Shown in pieces: positions 23,015-35,497 of a stretch of DNA of 64,000 nucleotides (position 1 is the first letter of the stretch; each line of letters opens with the position of its first letter). The position numbers were made by a program, and so were the translations under genes. This stretch comes from Riptortus pedestris. Its lineage: Eukaryota; Arthropoda; Insecta; Hemiptera; Alydidae. The notes below the pieces were generated by a model, which searched no databases, was not told where the DNA came from, and saw nothing but the letters and a program-made list of their open reading frames with translations. The stretch lies in contig CM032229.1 in NCBI GenBank assembly GCA_019009955.1, positions 76,925,001 to 76,989,000 on the forward strand, read 5' to 3'.

Positions 23015-23376
23015 CGATTTTTGAAAAAAATTCTAAATATCTCCGTTATTATACGGCGGATCGAAGAAGTGAATAGGACCAATCTTTTTGCAAATTTAAT
23101 TGTGTATGAATGTTGTTATACATATGTTTTTTCATTGTCATGATTAATAGCTGAGATATTTAGTTTTTTTTAGTTTTCAGCATTTAATAAACCCTTACTC
23201 CTACTCTCGTTATATTAACAATAAGATGTTATATTATGAAGAACTTTATTTAAAGCCTAAACACTAATACACACTAAATATTGTTTTCATTGAACTTTTA
23301 CGTTTTGAGATATATGCTAATACGTGACGCAGTTGGGAAACCTGCGCAGTTAAGGCGTCCCCTGCGTGACGGACGT
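23015..23376 (+). mobile_element. HINE-like element, hairpin-side half (type b)
   Basis: Begins at ACGATTTTTGAAAAAAATTC and AAATATCTCCGTTATTATACG, then runs through the type b body (TTGAACTTTTACGTTTTGAGA) to GTCCCCTGCGTGACGGACG. The subterminal repeat is degraded (GGGAAACCTGC) and the hairpin has lost one arm. Confidence 0.75.
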
Positions 23377-24727
23377 TTTTACTTCCGTGTAGGAAAAAAA
23401 GTAAGGTATGTAATTCAGCAAAATTTCGGTATTCAGATTTCAACGGATTTGCGTTGAACCCATTTTGAAGTTTCATCATAACACAGAAACGGAGGGTCTA
23501 AGAATGTTGAAATCCCATATTTACAATTGCTGTAACCTCTAGCTGTGCACATCTATTTTTCAATGAAACTGGCTGAGGGGAGAAAAGAAAATTTCAAATA
23601 TTTTCCTACCCATTTGAGATACAAATGATTTGAATCAGACTATTTTGAGTATCGTAAATAGATCTATAAATTATGGTCTATGGTATCTTTCAATCGTAAG
23701 CATTGGAACAGTGATTTCGTGGTTTTTAAATAAGTTCAGCAAAACACTTTTATATTTTATTTAATTGGGTTATAAGGAAGTAATGTAGTGATAATATCTT
23801 ATTTTTTTTTTAATTAGCTCCACCATGATGAGTATATCTGTAAGGAAATTGATATTATTTTCTTGGGTTTTATTAAGGAGCCGACAGGTATAACTCGTTT
23901 TCCTGTATCTCAGTTTATAAAAGTTGTAAAGCGACGACATTAGAGACTCATTTTACATCTACTTGTATAAGCAGAGAGAGGGACCAATTCCCTCTTGGTT
24001 TCATGGTTAAAGTTGGGAACAATAGCCGCTCTTGTGGGCCTTTAATGCTCTATGTGTACTTGAGAGCTAGTAATTTTCACCGCCATCTTGTTTACATTTT
24101 AGCCATAGGTTAACATTTCTCTGCTTTCGAACACTAGTTTATTGAGCCAGTGATCAAATTCTCGTATAAATACTATATACTTATAGTATTGCGAGATGTG
24201 TTCTTAATTTATTTGATTAGTAAAACTACGAAATGCCCAAATTCATTGTGTCAAGTAAGTCTTCAATGAAATAGAGAAGTGGGTAATAGCACTGTGGATT
24301 CCCCCGAACCCTAGAAGATCCGAGTACCATGATGGTAACTACACACTAAATTGTACTTAGTCACACGGTTGCCGGACTTGGAGTTTGTACTTATATTACT
24401 GTCCTGATGTCCATTCGGCATCGTGCAGCAATTGATTAGCTACTTAAGTATAGTACCAGCTATGTTTGATGAATAATGCAACAAAAATACGACTTGGCCT
24501 CTCAATGAAGCCGCTTGGATGGCTGGTGGGTTGTTAAACCAAATATTCTAATTTTATTCAACATGAATTTAAGAAAATATTCCAGGATATAGTACTAAGA
24601 TAAAGGGTCCACATTTAAACATTTCAGATAAAAGATCAATTTAGTTAATACCCGAAATCAAATCAAAGTAACAGTAAGGATTTAGAGAAGATGGATGTTG
24701 ATCAAGGAAAATTGATGTTCTATTATA
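23377..24727. other. No recognised feature
   Basis: AT-rich background. No coding motif, SINE or element end was seen. Confidence 0.4.
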
Positions 24728-24876
24728 GTTGTTTATTAACGTCCACTTGTATGCTACTATGAGTTATTGAGTCTGGTTATCTACTGACTAACTACAGGTG
24801 TCTAGTCAGGTTGGGTCTAAGTATTATATTTAGTGAATTCATCGCTGAATGAATTCCTATTGTCAAGCCCACGACC
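24728..24876 (-). mobile_element. tRNA-derived SINE, 5'-truncated
   Basis: Minus strand: GGGCTTGACAATAGGAATTC, an extended ATTCAGCGATGAATTCACTA, then the body to CAAGTGGACGTTAATAAACA. The tRNA-like head is missing. It forms an inverted pair with the copy at 25056, separated by about 180 bases. Confidence 0.7.
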
Positions 24877-25055
24877 CAAGGTTTTAGTAAGTTTATTATA
24901 AAAGCCTTAACTCGCATGCGTGCCTGAGCCACTACAGAGCTATGGATTGATTGCAAATAAAATGAAAAGAAGAAATAGAAAGTTTTTTTCTTTAATGAGT
25001 TTAAAATTTTTAACCTCAATGAGTTAAGTTTCTAAACAATTTAAAATAAATCTCA

Positions 25056-25245
25056 GGGGCTCAGGTTAGCCAGGTGAGTTAAGGCACTCATAACATCACT
25101 TGGTAAACCTGGAGACGTGAGTTCTATTCTCAAATGGAGCAATAGGAATTTATTTACTGACAAACTCATTAAACATAATCCTCAGGTCCACCCTGCCTTG
25201 AAAAGGTTGCTAATCTGTGACGTGGCTGCAATTTCTAAATATATG
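25056..25245 (+). mobile_element. tRNA-derived SINE, nearly full-length
   Basis: GGGGCTCAGGTTAGCCAGGT head, GAGTTAAGGCAC A-box region, a degenerate B box (GAGTTCTATTCTC), AATAGGAATTTATTTACTGA, and a body ending in the CTGTGACGTGGCTGCAATTTC remnant. The last part has diverged, and the GTGGACGTTAATAA terminus is not recognisable. Confidence 0.75.
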
Positions 25246-25853
25246 CTATTATGTGTCAGATTGAATTATGCCTTGGAACCGTTCAATAATTTAATTCTAG
25301 ATATTCTCTTGAATTCCGATAAAAAGTGAATTATTAAATGTTTTGGTTTCAGTCTTCGTTAATAGCTCATTTCTCCGGATACTAATTTTGCTTGACGGTA
25401 TTATATAATAATGAAACACCTCAAGTTCAGCTTAAATTACATGTCTTCTTTACTTAGGGTTTATGCTACAGGAGGAATAATGACTAGAAAGCAATAAATC
25501 TTTGTTTATGTGGTTCAGTCACTTGCAGAGAAATCCACTAACTTTACTTTGCACATCCGTTACTGACTTCAATCTTTATGCATGAGAAGTTTTAACCATA
25601 GCTGAAAATATTTCTAACTATAAATCCATTAATTTGTTTGTCATTAATATTTGATGATAATTTTAATTGGATGTAACGACTATTTTCTGTATACAAAGCG
25701 TATTATATTCTCTTCTTGGATAATTCATTAATGTTTTATAATAGTCAGTTCTTGTTATGATTCACATTAAATTACGTTGTACTGCTTATATTTCAAATTG
25801 ATGATAGAATTAAGAAGTGTAACTTAAGTAATGGGCAATTTTTAAAATAAGCA
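25246..25853. other. No recognised feature
   Basis: AT-rich with no motif. Confidence 0.4.
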
Positions 25854-26064
25854 TTATTATTATTTATTAACGTCCACTTTTTGCTAGTATGGCTAATTGG
25901 GACGGGTTATCTACCGGTAACCACACTTGTCTAACCAGAGTGGGACTAAGGATTTTAGCAGATTTACCTTAGGGGAAATCAGCTATTGGGTCGTACTCGT
26001 GACGTGATTTTTGAAAAATTCCCTCAAATGTCCATAGATTCTGCCCAGGAATGACGTTCAAAAC

Positions 26065-26115
<51 letters not shown>

Positions 26116-26213
26116 TTATAATCTCCTTAGTTAATAGATTTTTATTTATGGAGTTCGTCACTAAATAAATTCCGATTGCCCAGGCGGGAGTGGAACTCGC
26201 CACTCTAAGTTCA
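25854..26213 (-). mobile_element. tRNA-derived SINE interrupted by a HINE-like insertion
   Basis: The SINE 3' body lies at 25854-25955 (TTATTAACGTCCACTTTTTG to GAGTGGGACTAAGGATTTT). The middle and B-box part lies at about 26141-26213 (ATTTATGGAGTTCGTCACTA to a B box read as GAGTTCCACTCCCGCC). Joining the two pieces across the insert restores the family order without loss. The A-box head is missing beyond 26213. Confidence 0.8.
25955..26142 (+). mobile_element. HINE-like element inserted in a SINE, partial
   Basis: The left end TTTTAGCAGATTTACC, the arm to GTTCAAAACTGTGTG, and (AT)n at 26071-26113. The sequence after the microsatellite does not match the family core and shows no terminal hairpin, so the right part is deleted or replaced. 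The junction falls in the T-run of the SINE word GGATTTTATTTA, matching T-rich target preference. Confidence 0.75.
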
Positions 26214-27140
26214 GAATAAACAATTTGATATATATAATTTATTGTATGTTGTCTTTGTATATGAAATGTCATATTCTTCATATGTTTGAATATTCAATGT
26301 ATACACTGTATGAGTTTATTAATAGAAAACCCAAAACGTTGACTACGCGTCAGGAGCTACAATTTATGGATGACTACAAATACTACACCGCAACAGAAAC
26401 AAAGACTAACGCATGATATAATATTACATACTCACTGAAAAGTACGTTACAACAATAAATACCAATGACGGCCGAGAGGCGAGATGAAATGTCTATTATG
26501 ATTCTACATCCTGTCCTTTATATGCACGTTTATACTCGCCTTCACAACACTATAAAGCTGAACATACATCGCGTAATTCACCTTTTACATTTAATCTAAA
26601 ATGTAAAAACACTTAATATAAAAACACATAACAAAATTTAATTAAAAGTTCCGAACGTTTCCAACAATGCAGACTAGTTCGTTTGACTGTTTTCATAAAA
26701 ATATTTAATCATATTCTATCAAAGGAGCTCTAATACCAAAATGTTTGATATGACTTTATTATCCATTTTATTAGGGTAATTAGCCATTATCACTTCAATT
26801 TAATTAAAATTTAATGTAGTATTCCATTTAGTGTCATTGGGAAGGTTAAAATGGCAATATTACATCTGTATTAGCTATTAACAAAATTAGAAAAACGTAC
26901 TTGAGCAGTTAGGCTACGAAAGATAGGTTCTTCCTTCGGACAGGTAGTCGTTTCTCGACCATCAAACATGAAACGACTGGCAGGTATCAAACATAACAAG
27001 CTTCGAATCCAGACAGGTGGGGTAATTTTTTCTTTCAATGGGAAAAATTCCATCATTAATTAATTTGATCATCATTAAAGAATTTTTAAAAATATATCTA
27101 GAGAAAACTATACGAAATTAACCATTGGCAGCAATTGTGA
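26214..27140. other. No recognised feature
   Basis: AT-rich. Short frames only. Confidence 0.4.
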
Positions 27141-27168
27141 AAGAATCTGTCAGTCACATTAACATCCC

Positions 27169-27420
27169 GTAGTAAGAATACGAATAAAAGAGTCCAAAGA
27201 AAGAATGCTCAAAACAGGTGTCCCTCAGGGAAGTATTTTGAGAACAACTCTTTTTTTGATTGGAGTGAACGAGATAAAGAATTGTCTAAGCAACAATGTA
27301 AAAGGCATTGTGTTCGTAGATGACGTAGCTTCACCTACAAACTCAGCTGTACGGTGTTACGGCATGCTATGCAGTAAAACAGAGTATATGTGCAATACTC
27401 GTTATAATGTACGAGTTATG
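27169..27420 (+). pseudogene. Non-LTR retrotransposon reverse-transcriptase fragment
   Basis: The frame containing ATG at 27205 reads TGVPQGSIL at residues 4-12, then TLFLIGVNEI, and FVDDVA about residues 38-43. In non-LTR retrotransposon reverse transcriptases, GVPQGS(V/I)L is the conserved domain 4 motif, and (Y/F)xDD is the catalytic pair of domain 5; here FVDD keeps both aspartates. The frame also extends upstream of that ATG (VRIRIKESKER), so the ATG is not a start. About 75 residues resemble the family, against a usual enzyme of several hundred. No endonuclease or 3' end was found. A jockey-like element is plausible but not established. Confidence 0.75.
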
Positions 27421-27569
27421 AAGACCTACAGCAATTGGATTCTATCACAGCTTAGGGCCTGGCTACCTGCTGTACTCAGGTATGAACCGTGTTTCGTAGT
27501 CATCTATTGTCGATTGGCTCTGGTTTATTTTATTTTCTTCCTATTAAGAGGATTTAAAAAAAAAAAATG

Positions 27570-28560
27570 AATTGTATAAGAGTAGAGTTCACTCTACTCA
27601 TAATAACACACAAGTCGATAAAACACCCATTGAAAAAAATAACTACAAGTAACGGTAATCAAGGAGGAAGGGAGCAAGCATTCAATTACCATTTCTTTTA
27701 TACAACGTATGCCACGTGACGTGCAATGACGTCTTGAAATACTGATGAATGAAAGAACCAAAAGTATGAGGTTCAAGATTGTTAAAATCTATTGAAAGAA
27801 TTTTCACAAATTGACCAAATGAGTGACAAGAGAAATGCCCCTACAATCCTTTGTCTAAGAAGAGCTCTTTTAATTTTTATATTTTTCATGAAAAGTAATT
27901 TTAAGCCTAAAAAAACTTTTAAATCCTCAACTCTATCACATGTCAGGTATTAATATTCTGTATCAATTGAAATCTTCTTGGCCAGTATTAGGCATAACAT
28001 ACTTTTCTTTGTCTATTTTATTCTCTAATAATGAAAACTAGAGGGCTCGAGGAATGATTTTCATATAGATTATCCTTCTGATAAGTGAAATCATCCAACT
28101 GATAAACATAAAGTGATCAGTAGAGATTGAAAATAAATTTGTCACAGGGTTCTGCAGAATAAGGAAATTCCCCGTTTCCCCATTGATAGCCTATTAAACC
28201 AATATTTATTTATTTGATTAAATTTAGCACTTTTCCAGTGAGTCATCAGCCTTGGGGTAAACAAAATTTAAATTAAATGTTCAATTTAAATTTTTTAGAT
28301 AAAATTAAAAGTTCGGTGGTAATGAATAACAGTATGAGAGCAACTATTCTAATAAATTTTATTAAACCTAATAAACATAGATCTATTCGTTAAGCAATAA
28401 AGGCATCTGGAGGACTACATAGTTGGGAGAGTCTGACGATCTCAAGTACTAGAATTCCAGCCAGACCTTGGAATGTCTGTCTGCAGCTCAACTATTCCTC
28501 TAAGCTTCTACCTCAAGTAAGAGGGCATAAAGGCTGGCCTAAAACATTAAAGTTTATTTA

Positions 28561-28565
<5 letters not shown>
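27570..28565. other. No recognised feature
   Basis: AT-rich background between the RT fragment and an AT microsatellite. Confidence 0.4.

Positions 28566-28613
<48 letters not shown>
28566..28613. repeat. (AT)n microsatellite
   Basis: About 24 AT units. A HINE-like fragment begins about 40 bases later, but the bases next to the tract do not match the family arm. Confidence 0.95.
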
Positions 28614-28614
<1 letters not shown>

Positions 28615-28649
28615 CTATTTGCTATTAATTCGAATTGATGATGCTTATC

Positions 28650-28785
28650 TCAGTATTGCTGCGTTAACAAAGCAGAATTTCCACGTGGGGTTATAACACA
28701 CTCCTTCTAAGTAATAACCTTGATGAGTAGAAGTGAGGGTTTACTGAAGGCTGAAAACATAAAAGCGTAAATAGCAATGTAAATT
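28650..28785 (-). mobile_element. HINE-like element, hairpin-side fragment
   Basis: ATTGCTGCGTTAACAAAGCAGAATTTCCACGTG resembles the right end with its subterminal repeat, then GAGTAGAAGTGAGGGTTTACTGAAGGCTGAAAAC matches type b/c bodies. The tail and hairpin are lost. Confidence 0.6.
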
Positions 28786-29855
28786 CTTGAAAGAACTAAG
28801 CGTTTTATTTAAAAAATAAATTGTGATGAGCAACAAAACTGTGTTCTTGATAGCCTGATTCGTCACCACCACCACCAGCAGCAGTAAATAAAAAATGAAA
28901 TTTAAGTCTGCCCATCAATGCTCTAGGCTAGTAAAATGCCACTACACTTCAAGTTAAGACTAATGACCTATTGGTAGGCTGTAAACGAAAGCAGATAAAA
29001 ATTAGAACGAATCGAATTCTAAGAATGGTTCGTGTCCAGGAAACTTTTAGGTGATAAATTAACTTCAGGAAAATGAGTATGGAAGTTTATTCGGAAGCGC
29101 AGTAAAATAATGTGGTAGATGTGTTTTATTTATTATTTAACCGTTCGTTCTGTAGAAATACATTTAAATTGCTTAAAATTTAAGAAATTCAGAAATTATA
29201 ACTATTACAGAACTATATCCTACTCATGATGCAAATAATTATGAGTATAACACCCTTCTTATGTCATTTAATGAGAAATGAGTTATTTGTAACTTCTGCA
29301 GGTTTCGTCGAGACCAACACAGCTTTCCAGTAAATTTGTTTTTCCAAAGTAAAACTTTAGGGAATCATTAAACCAGATGATTTTCTCGACCTCCTGATCC
29401 GTGAGAGGAAAGTGTAACAGTTTCGCTGATAGAACATATGGCAGACCTAATGTAACGCCAGTGGGAACATCAAGACTATCCAGAAGCAAGGGAACATCTT
29501 TTATAACTTCTTTCTCACTTCAATTTTCTCCTAAGTGCTATTGTTACGAGCCAACGCCATGAAAGTAAGTCCGGATCTTTTCGCTCGCAATCATTCTGAT
29601 GACTAGAGGCCCTTGGTTATCCATACGCCATGTTCCCATAACAGCCCATTGTAATGCCTATAAAACCAACTTCAATTTGAATGTTTAAAACACTATAACG
29701 AGTTCCATCGCACTCCAGTGCTACGCCGAAAATACGGATAAAATCTTTATTCAAGCCAATGATTTACTAGCTGGAGATAAAAAAAGGACTTTGAAAATAA
29801 ATGGAAAAATGATTTAGGTGAACAACCTTTTGCTAAAAATACAATTGACAACGAG
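28786..29855. other. No recognised feature
   Basis: Contains a short (CAC)n(CAG)n run at 28865-28884. No gene was recognised. Confidence 0.4.
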
Positions 29856-30070
29856 AAAAAATGTCCTTCACGCCAGACCCTGAGTGTAAACTAAGATGAT
29901 TCCCACGTGCTCTTATGTCACACTACTGATTTCATATTACCATATATTCTGCATTTCTAAATAAAAATCCGATTAGTAGAAGTGGAGGTTTACTGGAGGT
30001 TGGGAACAAGAAATGTTGCATAACTCGTTTAATATTTTACTTACGGAAAATGAATAGAACAAAAATTGTA
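29856..30070 (-). mobile_element. HINE-like element, hairpin-side fragment (type c)
   Basis: AATGTCCTTCACGCCAGACC, a degraded subterminal repeat (AGATGATTCCCACGTG), then the type c segment TATGTCACACTACTGATTTC and AGTAGAAGTGGAGGTTTACTGG. The match fades near 30070. Confidence 0.6.
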
Positions 30071-30239
30071 GGGTGCCCATCTATGGTTTAACGTATTTCG
30101 TTTCAAAACATTTCTGCTTCGATTTCATTATAACGAATATGGCATTTAGTGTTGGCAGAACGGGTTAAATATGAAGTATATTATAAATCAAAAAAAACAT
30201 TTATGTAAGTAAAAAAAAATCTTAATTGATGATGCCATC

Positions 30240-30815
30240 ATACAAAAAAATTACAAGTATTTCATCTACTTAAAACCTTCTGAAAACAATATATGGTTTT
30301 CAAACTTAAATAAGACGTTTCAAGACATGTTCGTTTATTATTGATGTCCCTTACTCCTTGATTACCGTTCAAAAAGCGAGGATTTACTGAAGCCTGAAAA
30401 CAAAAAAATGCAAATATCCCAGTTATTATTGAAGACAGAGAAAACACGTACATATACACGAAATTAAGTGTCATATGGCTGGTTTTATACAATTTGTCTA
30501 TCCGACGCATAATATTAGAGAAATTTCGAAAATTCGGAATTCCTCTTCACTAAACCCCCTCCTTCCCACTGGTCCGAATTCAGCCAGTGACGAACTTGAT
30601 CTTTAGTATTACATAAAACGTTAAATATTGTTAAAATATTAGCGTTAACAAACAACCACACACACATACAAGCATGCATATAAACTATTCAATGGTCCTC
30701 ATTTAATGGTCCTGGATAAAATCGATGGACATTTGAGATTTTTTTTTGTTTTTCAAAAACCGCGTCATGAGCACAACCTCACTAGCTGATTTCTCCCAAG
30801 GGACATCTGCTCAAA
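30240..30815 (-). mobile_element. HINE-like element, microsatellite-side copy without microsatellite
   Basis: A diverged type b body, CAAATATCCCAGTTATTATTG, TTGTCTATCCGACGCATAAT, TAAACCCCCTCCTTCCCACTGG and the terminal GCTGATTTCTCCCAAGGGACATCTGCTCA. In place of an AT tract it has ACACACACATACAAGCATGC at 30658-30676. Confidence 0.7.
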
Positions 30816-31289
30816 TAATGAGAAAATTGCATGTCGTTTACAAATGCATTCTAGCTATTATATATCTATTATTAGTGACAATCGTTTGACAAATCTGAAA
30901 TCTCTCCTCTCTTCGTTGTACAGTAGTTCGCCCAGATTATTTTGTTGTTAGTGGGTTTCATCGTGCAATAGATAAGGAGAAGACAATCTCCTGAGTGTTA
31001 TCTTCTGCACTATTCTGATTCCGTGAAAGAAGTGGCTTTCTTGTTCACATCGCCAAGGCTTAACTTCTGGAGAGCCATCATTAATAGCTAACAAATATTT
31101 AACTTTCAACAATGACAAAATGGAATAAGATAAATAAGTATAAAAATACTAAAGTCTGTTAAATAATTGAATTATTAATTAAGACCTTAAAAAAAATTAT
31201 TTATTTTTCCAAATAAAAAAAAAAAAAACCTCCCTGGATCCCGGTTAATTCCATGTATCAATCAAATGTACAACGTGAATTTTATTGTA
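30816..31289. other. No recognised feature
   Basis: AT-rich with an A-tract at 31216-31229. Confidence 0.4.
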
Positions 31290-31453
31290 AATACTTATTA
31301 GCGTCTACTTTTTCTCATTATGGCTAATTGGGACGGGTTATCTACAGGTTGCCACCCTTTTCTAGCCAGACTGGGACTACGAATTTTATTTCATGAGTTC
31401 GTCAATGAATAAATTCCTTTGCCCAGACGGGAATCGAACTCTTCACTCAATAC
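31290..31453 (-). mobile_element. tRNA-derived SINE, lacking the head
   Basis: Minus strand: GAGTTCGATTCCCGTCTGGG (B box), AAAGGAATTTATTCATTGACG, AGTCCCAGTCTGGCTAGAAA, then AACCTGTAGATAACCCGTCC and AAAAGTAGACGCTAATAAGT. The A-box part is lost beyond about 31453. Confidence 0.8.
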
Positions 31454-32108
<655 letters not shown>

Positions 32109-32221
32109 AAGTAAAATTACGTTTATTAGTTATAACGATGAAAATGCTTTAGAAAACTAAAAAACTATAAAAAACCAAGAGACCCACTTACAGAATCGTT
32201 ACTTAAGAGTACAGATACAAA

Positions 32222-32733
32222 TAGTTCGTCACGCCAGGGCTGCGTTAACTTAAGCAGTAACTAAGCGTCACGTATTTGCATTTGTCTAAAAAATTAAATG
32301 TTCAATGAGAACAATATTTGGTATTTAGGCTTCAAATGAACTGGTTCATCATGTAAAAGCTGTTGGTCATATAATATGAGTAAGAGTAGGGGTTAACTAA
32401 AGGCCGAAAACTGAAAAATGCGAATATCTCCGTAAATAATCAACATGTGTATCAATGCACATAATAACATTTATAGAACATTACAATTGCAATACGATTA
32501 GTTCTATAGAATATTTCGATTGGAACCATAATAAAGGAGACACTAAGATTTTTCGAAATTCCACCCCTCAAAACCCTCTTCAGTAGTTAACGAACTTGAT
32601 CTTAAGTTTTAAATAAAACGTTTAAATACCGAGTTTGGTAACGATCAAATACAAATTACGCCCTCTAGAGTATTATGCCTTTTTGAAATACGAGCTCAAT
32701 AGCTGATTTCTCTTAGGGGAAATCTACTAATAC
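32222..32733 (-). mobile_element. HINE-like element, near full-length, microsatellite deleted (type b)
   Basis: TTCGTCACGCCAGGGCTGCG, a disrupted subterminal repeat (AAGCAGTAACTAAGCG), the type b body, then GTTTGGTAACGATCAAATAC and GCCCTCTAGAGTATTATG, followed directly by CGAGCTCAATAGCTGATTTC. The AT tract and adjoining arm are gone. The terminal TCTTAGGGGAAATCTACTAA is present. Confidence 0.75.
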
Positions 32734-32827
32734 GAACGGTAAAGATGACAAGGATTTTTAATTAATCCAGCTAATAAACTGAAGTGATTTCAATGACTGA
32801 GATCAAATGATATAATGTACACAATTT

Positions 32828-33042
32828 GGAGGTCTGGGTAACCACGTGCGTTGACGCTTTGGTTATAATGTCCATGGCATAGTCTTGGGTTCGAATTACA
32901 CATAAGCAATGGAAATGTTTAGTGCCAGAGTTACTCAAGAAAATCCCAAGTGCTACCTTAGCTAGAAAATGATAAGAGTACTTCATAACAGTCTTTGATT
33001 AGCCGCAGTAGCATAAAGCGTGCGTTAATTTAATAACAATTA
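32828..33042 (+). mobile_element. tRNA-derived SINE, old diverged copy
   Basis: GGTCTGGGTAACCACGTGCG, GACGCTTTGGTTATAATG, B box GGGTTCGAATTACA, and a tail TTGATTAGCCGCAGTAGCAT then AAGCGTGCGTTAATTTAATA. All family landmarks are in order but carry many substitutions. Confidence 0.65.
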
Positions 33043-35440
33043 TGTTAATAAATATCCAATGTATTTCATTAAATCAGCATACGAGTTGTGAGGTTCGTCA
33101 TTCAACTTCATTACTTTAGCGTCATCTGTGCACCTCCTAGTGGGCTAGAAATATGTTTCATTCCTAGGCCAGTAGTCCTCTGGTGTCCTCAGCCGTGTGG
33201 ACCAAAAGCAACTTGCATCTGTAGCGAATCTAGGTCTAATGTCAACTTCTATGCCATTTTCCTCGGTTATCACTACCCTCAGAAATTTAAGTACTTAAAC
33301 GAACTCATGCACTTTGCTTTTCTTTATTTATTGAGTGGACAAGTGCATTCCTCGCTGAAAACATTCTACCAATCGGACAAAATTTCAGATTCCTCCGTAC
33401 CTCTTGGAGATAGAGAAGTGAATAAAATGAGATCATTTAAGGTTATCCTAAAAATATCTATAAGTTATATTTTACCGCATTAGTGCATTGCTGCGTATAT
33501 CACTTGCAAATGAAATGATTTCAAATGAAGAGGAGCAAACAATTTTCTTAATTTCATTCAGTAGGAGTACAAGGTAAACTTGTTTCAGAGTGGTGGTTTT
33601 CTGTAACTATTTGAAAATATTCGAAACTATAGTCGACTGAAAATAAGAAACACAAATTCTCTTGGAAATGACAGAGACACCACTTGACTTTAAATAAGAT
33701 AAAAGGATGAATGTCCCACTTTTGTAGACTATGAATGAGAGGGAGAGCAAGTTTGCATACTTGGACAAACAGAGTTTTGCTCCTATTATAAAGATGAATT
33801 GGCGCCGACAGTATAACTGCTGTCAGTGGTAGGCCATTGTGCGTTGACAACTGTACTAAGTCTCTGCCTAGGTCCTATTGTTGGTGGTGTTGCCCCCACA
33901 GACACAAACTCAGCAAGAGATCCCTCCCCCAACACATACCTTATCAGCCTCTTCCGCCATCCTCACCCCCTTCGCACACATTCCCCACCCCCGAGGACTA
34001 AGATTACTCGCCGAGAATTATAACTCATGTGCCCACGCACATACGCACTTGCACAAAAGTGACGAAGAGCGGCTTAATCCCTGGCATTCCGGGGCCGCAA
34101 GATAAAGCTCCCAAGGTTAAGTTGTTTGAAAATTAAACGCCTCCAGAACTTGGAGTATACTCTGCCATTTCATGCACCAGTTCATTCAGTCCTCATGGAA
34201 TGCTTAACTAAACTTTCCTGATTATTTGAGCATTTTCTTCATTAAGAAACACTATTTTAAAACTTTGTTAATGAAGAGCGGCAACTTTAATATACTGTAC
34301 AAAGTCTGGAAATTAATAAGTGGAAATATGTCGAGTATTGTAATGCGATAAAATCAAAGTTTCTAAAAAATTCAATCTCATAGTTTCATTATTCAAAATA
34401 TTCATTAACATCCGGTAACTATTACACAGAGATATTACATGTTCTAGATTCGTTTTAAAAATTTTATCTTCAGTAAAATATTTTACAGTTCAGTTATTTA
34501 TCCTATGTAATTGGTTGCCTTTAAAGTGTTATTTCACATTTATAAAATAATTTTATATCTATTTATTCAACAAATGATCCAAAATCGTGATATTAACAAG
34601 CTATATAAATAATGAGAGTTTAAAATAAACATGATAAGCAACTGTATACTGTTGTAAGTTATTAATTCCAAAGTAACAAGAGACACCTTTAGAACGGAAA
34701 TTCTTCTTGAGCAACCTACAAAGCAGAACTTCTATGGTGCTCTTGTTGTTAGCGAGATAACGTATGCGAAGGCCCACTATAGAAGAGCTCCAAAATACAG
34801 TAAGACCAAGGTTTCTGCTTTGTTGTAGGCTGTGATAGGGAGCTGGTGAAGAGGCAATTCTTTTGAAAGGGGTTTTGTTACATTGGAAAATAAATATTTG
34901 AGGCAGGTATCACGATGAAATTTTGGTAACTCAATACAGTTTGAAATTATAGTAGTTTACTCTTTTAAAATGTTGTGGTTCAGCCTTTTATGTTGTATTA
35001 AAGACTTATATGACCCACAGTCTACTCCTTTGTAGAATAGGATGACTTCGAAACTGGGTAGGACTTTAAGAAGGACTTGATATTACGCTACACGTCTGAT
35101 TTCCAAAGCAGAGTGCACAGCAATTGCAGCGACGTCTGTGTTGCAGATCAAATAGTTCACAATGAAGATGTTGAGTGTTGCAGAAATGAATCGTTCATAG
35201 AAGCGGTAGAGTTCCCAGACGGGCATCATATCTAATGCAGACTATTAATTGGCCAACATGCTTCGCATCTTCTGTCATCCATTCTCTAATCATATAAAGA
35301 ACTAGGCTACTACATTGCATTCCTCCTTGGTCACTGTACGTCAACGCTTAAGTCAAATATTTGAAAGTTTCTACCCTTTCTCATTAGAGGAAACCATTTT
35401 AACGATAATCAGATAACGCTATATATAAATCTTAAGAAGA
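33043..35440. other. No recognised gene or repeat
   Basis: Contains the longest background frame on this strand (33088-33483, 131 codons) without a recognisable motif, a C-rich stretch at 33890-33990, and a more balanced patch at 34690-35280 with broken frames on both strands. None could be assigned. Confidence 0.4.
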
Positions 35441-35441
35441 G

Positions 35442-35445
<4 letters not shown>

Positions 35446-35494
<49 letters not shown>
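35446..35494. repeat. (TA)n microsatellite
   Basis: About 24 units. It lies about 70 bases outside the HINE-like copy that starts at 35561. Confidence 0.95.

Positions 35495-35497
<3 letters not shown>

Noticed and set aside
22706..23143. 145-codon frame, the longest in the window
   Set aside because: The last third lies in a HINE-like copy that is non-coding elsewhere, and no motif is visible; a chance frame.
33088..33483. 131-codon frame on the plus strand
   Set aside because: No recognisable domain, no support from neighbouring exons or signals. Kept out as a gene, though a translated search would settle it.
34680..35290. Possible decayed coding region on the minus strand
   Set aside because: Short pieces look protein-like but every frame is broken and no family was recognised.
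35446..35494. AT microsatellite as part of the neighbouring HINE-like copy
   Set aside because: It lies outside the TTTTAGCAAATTTCCC end by about 70 bases; the in-element tract is missing in that copy.
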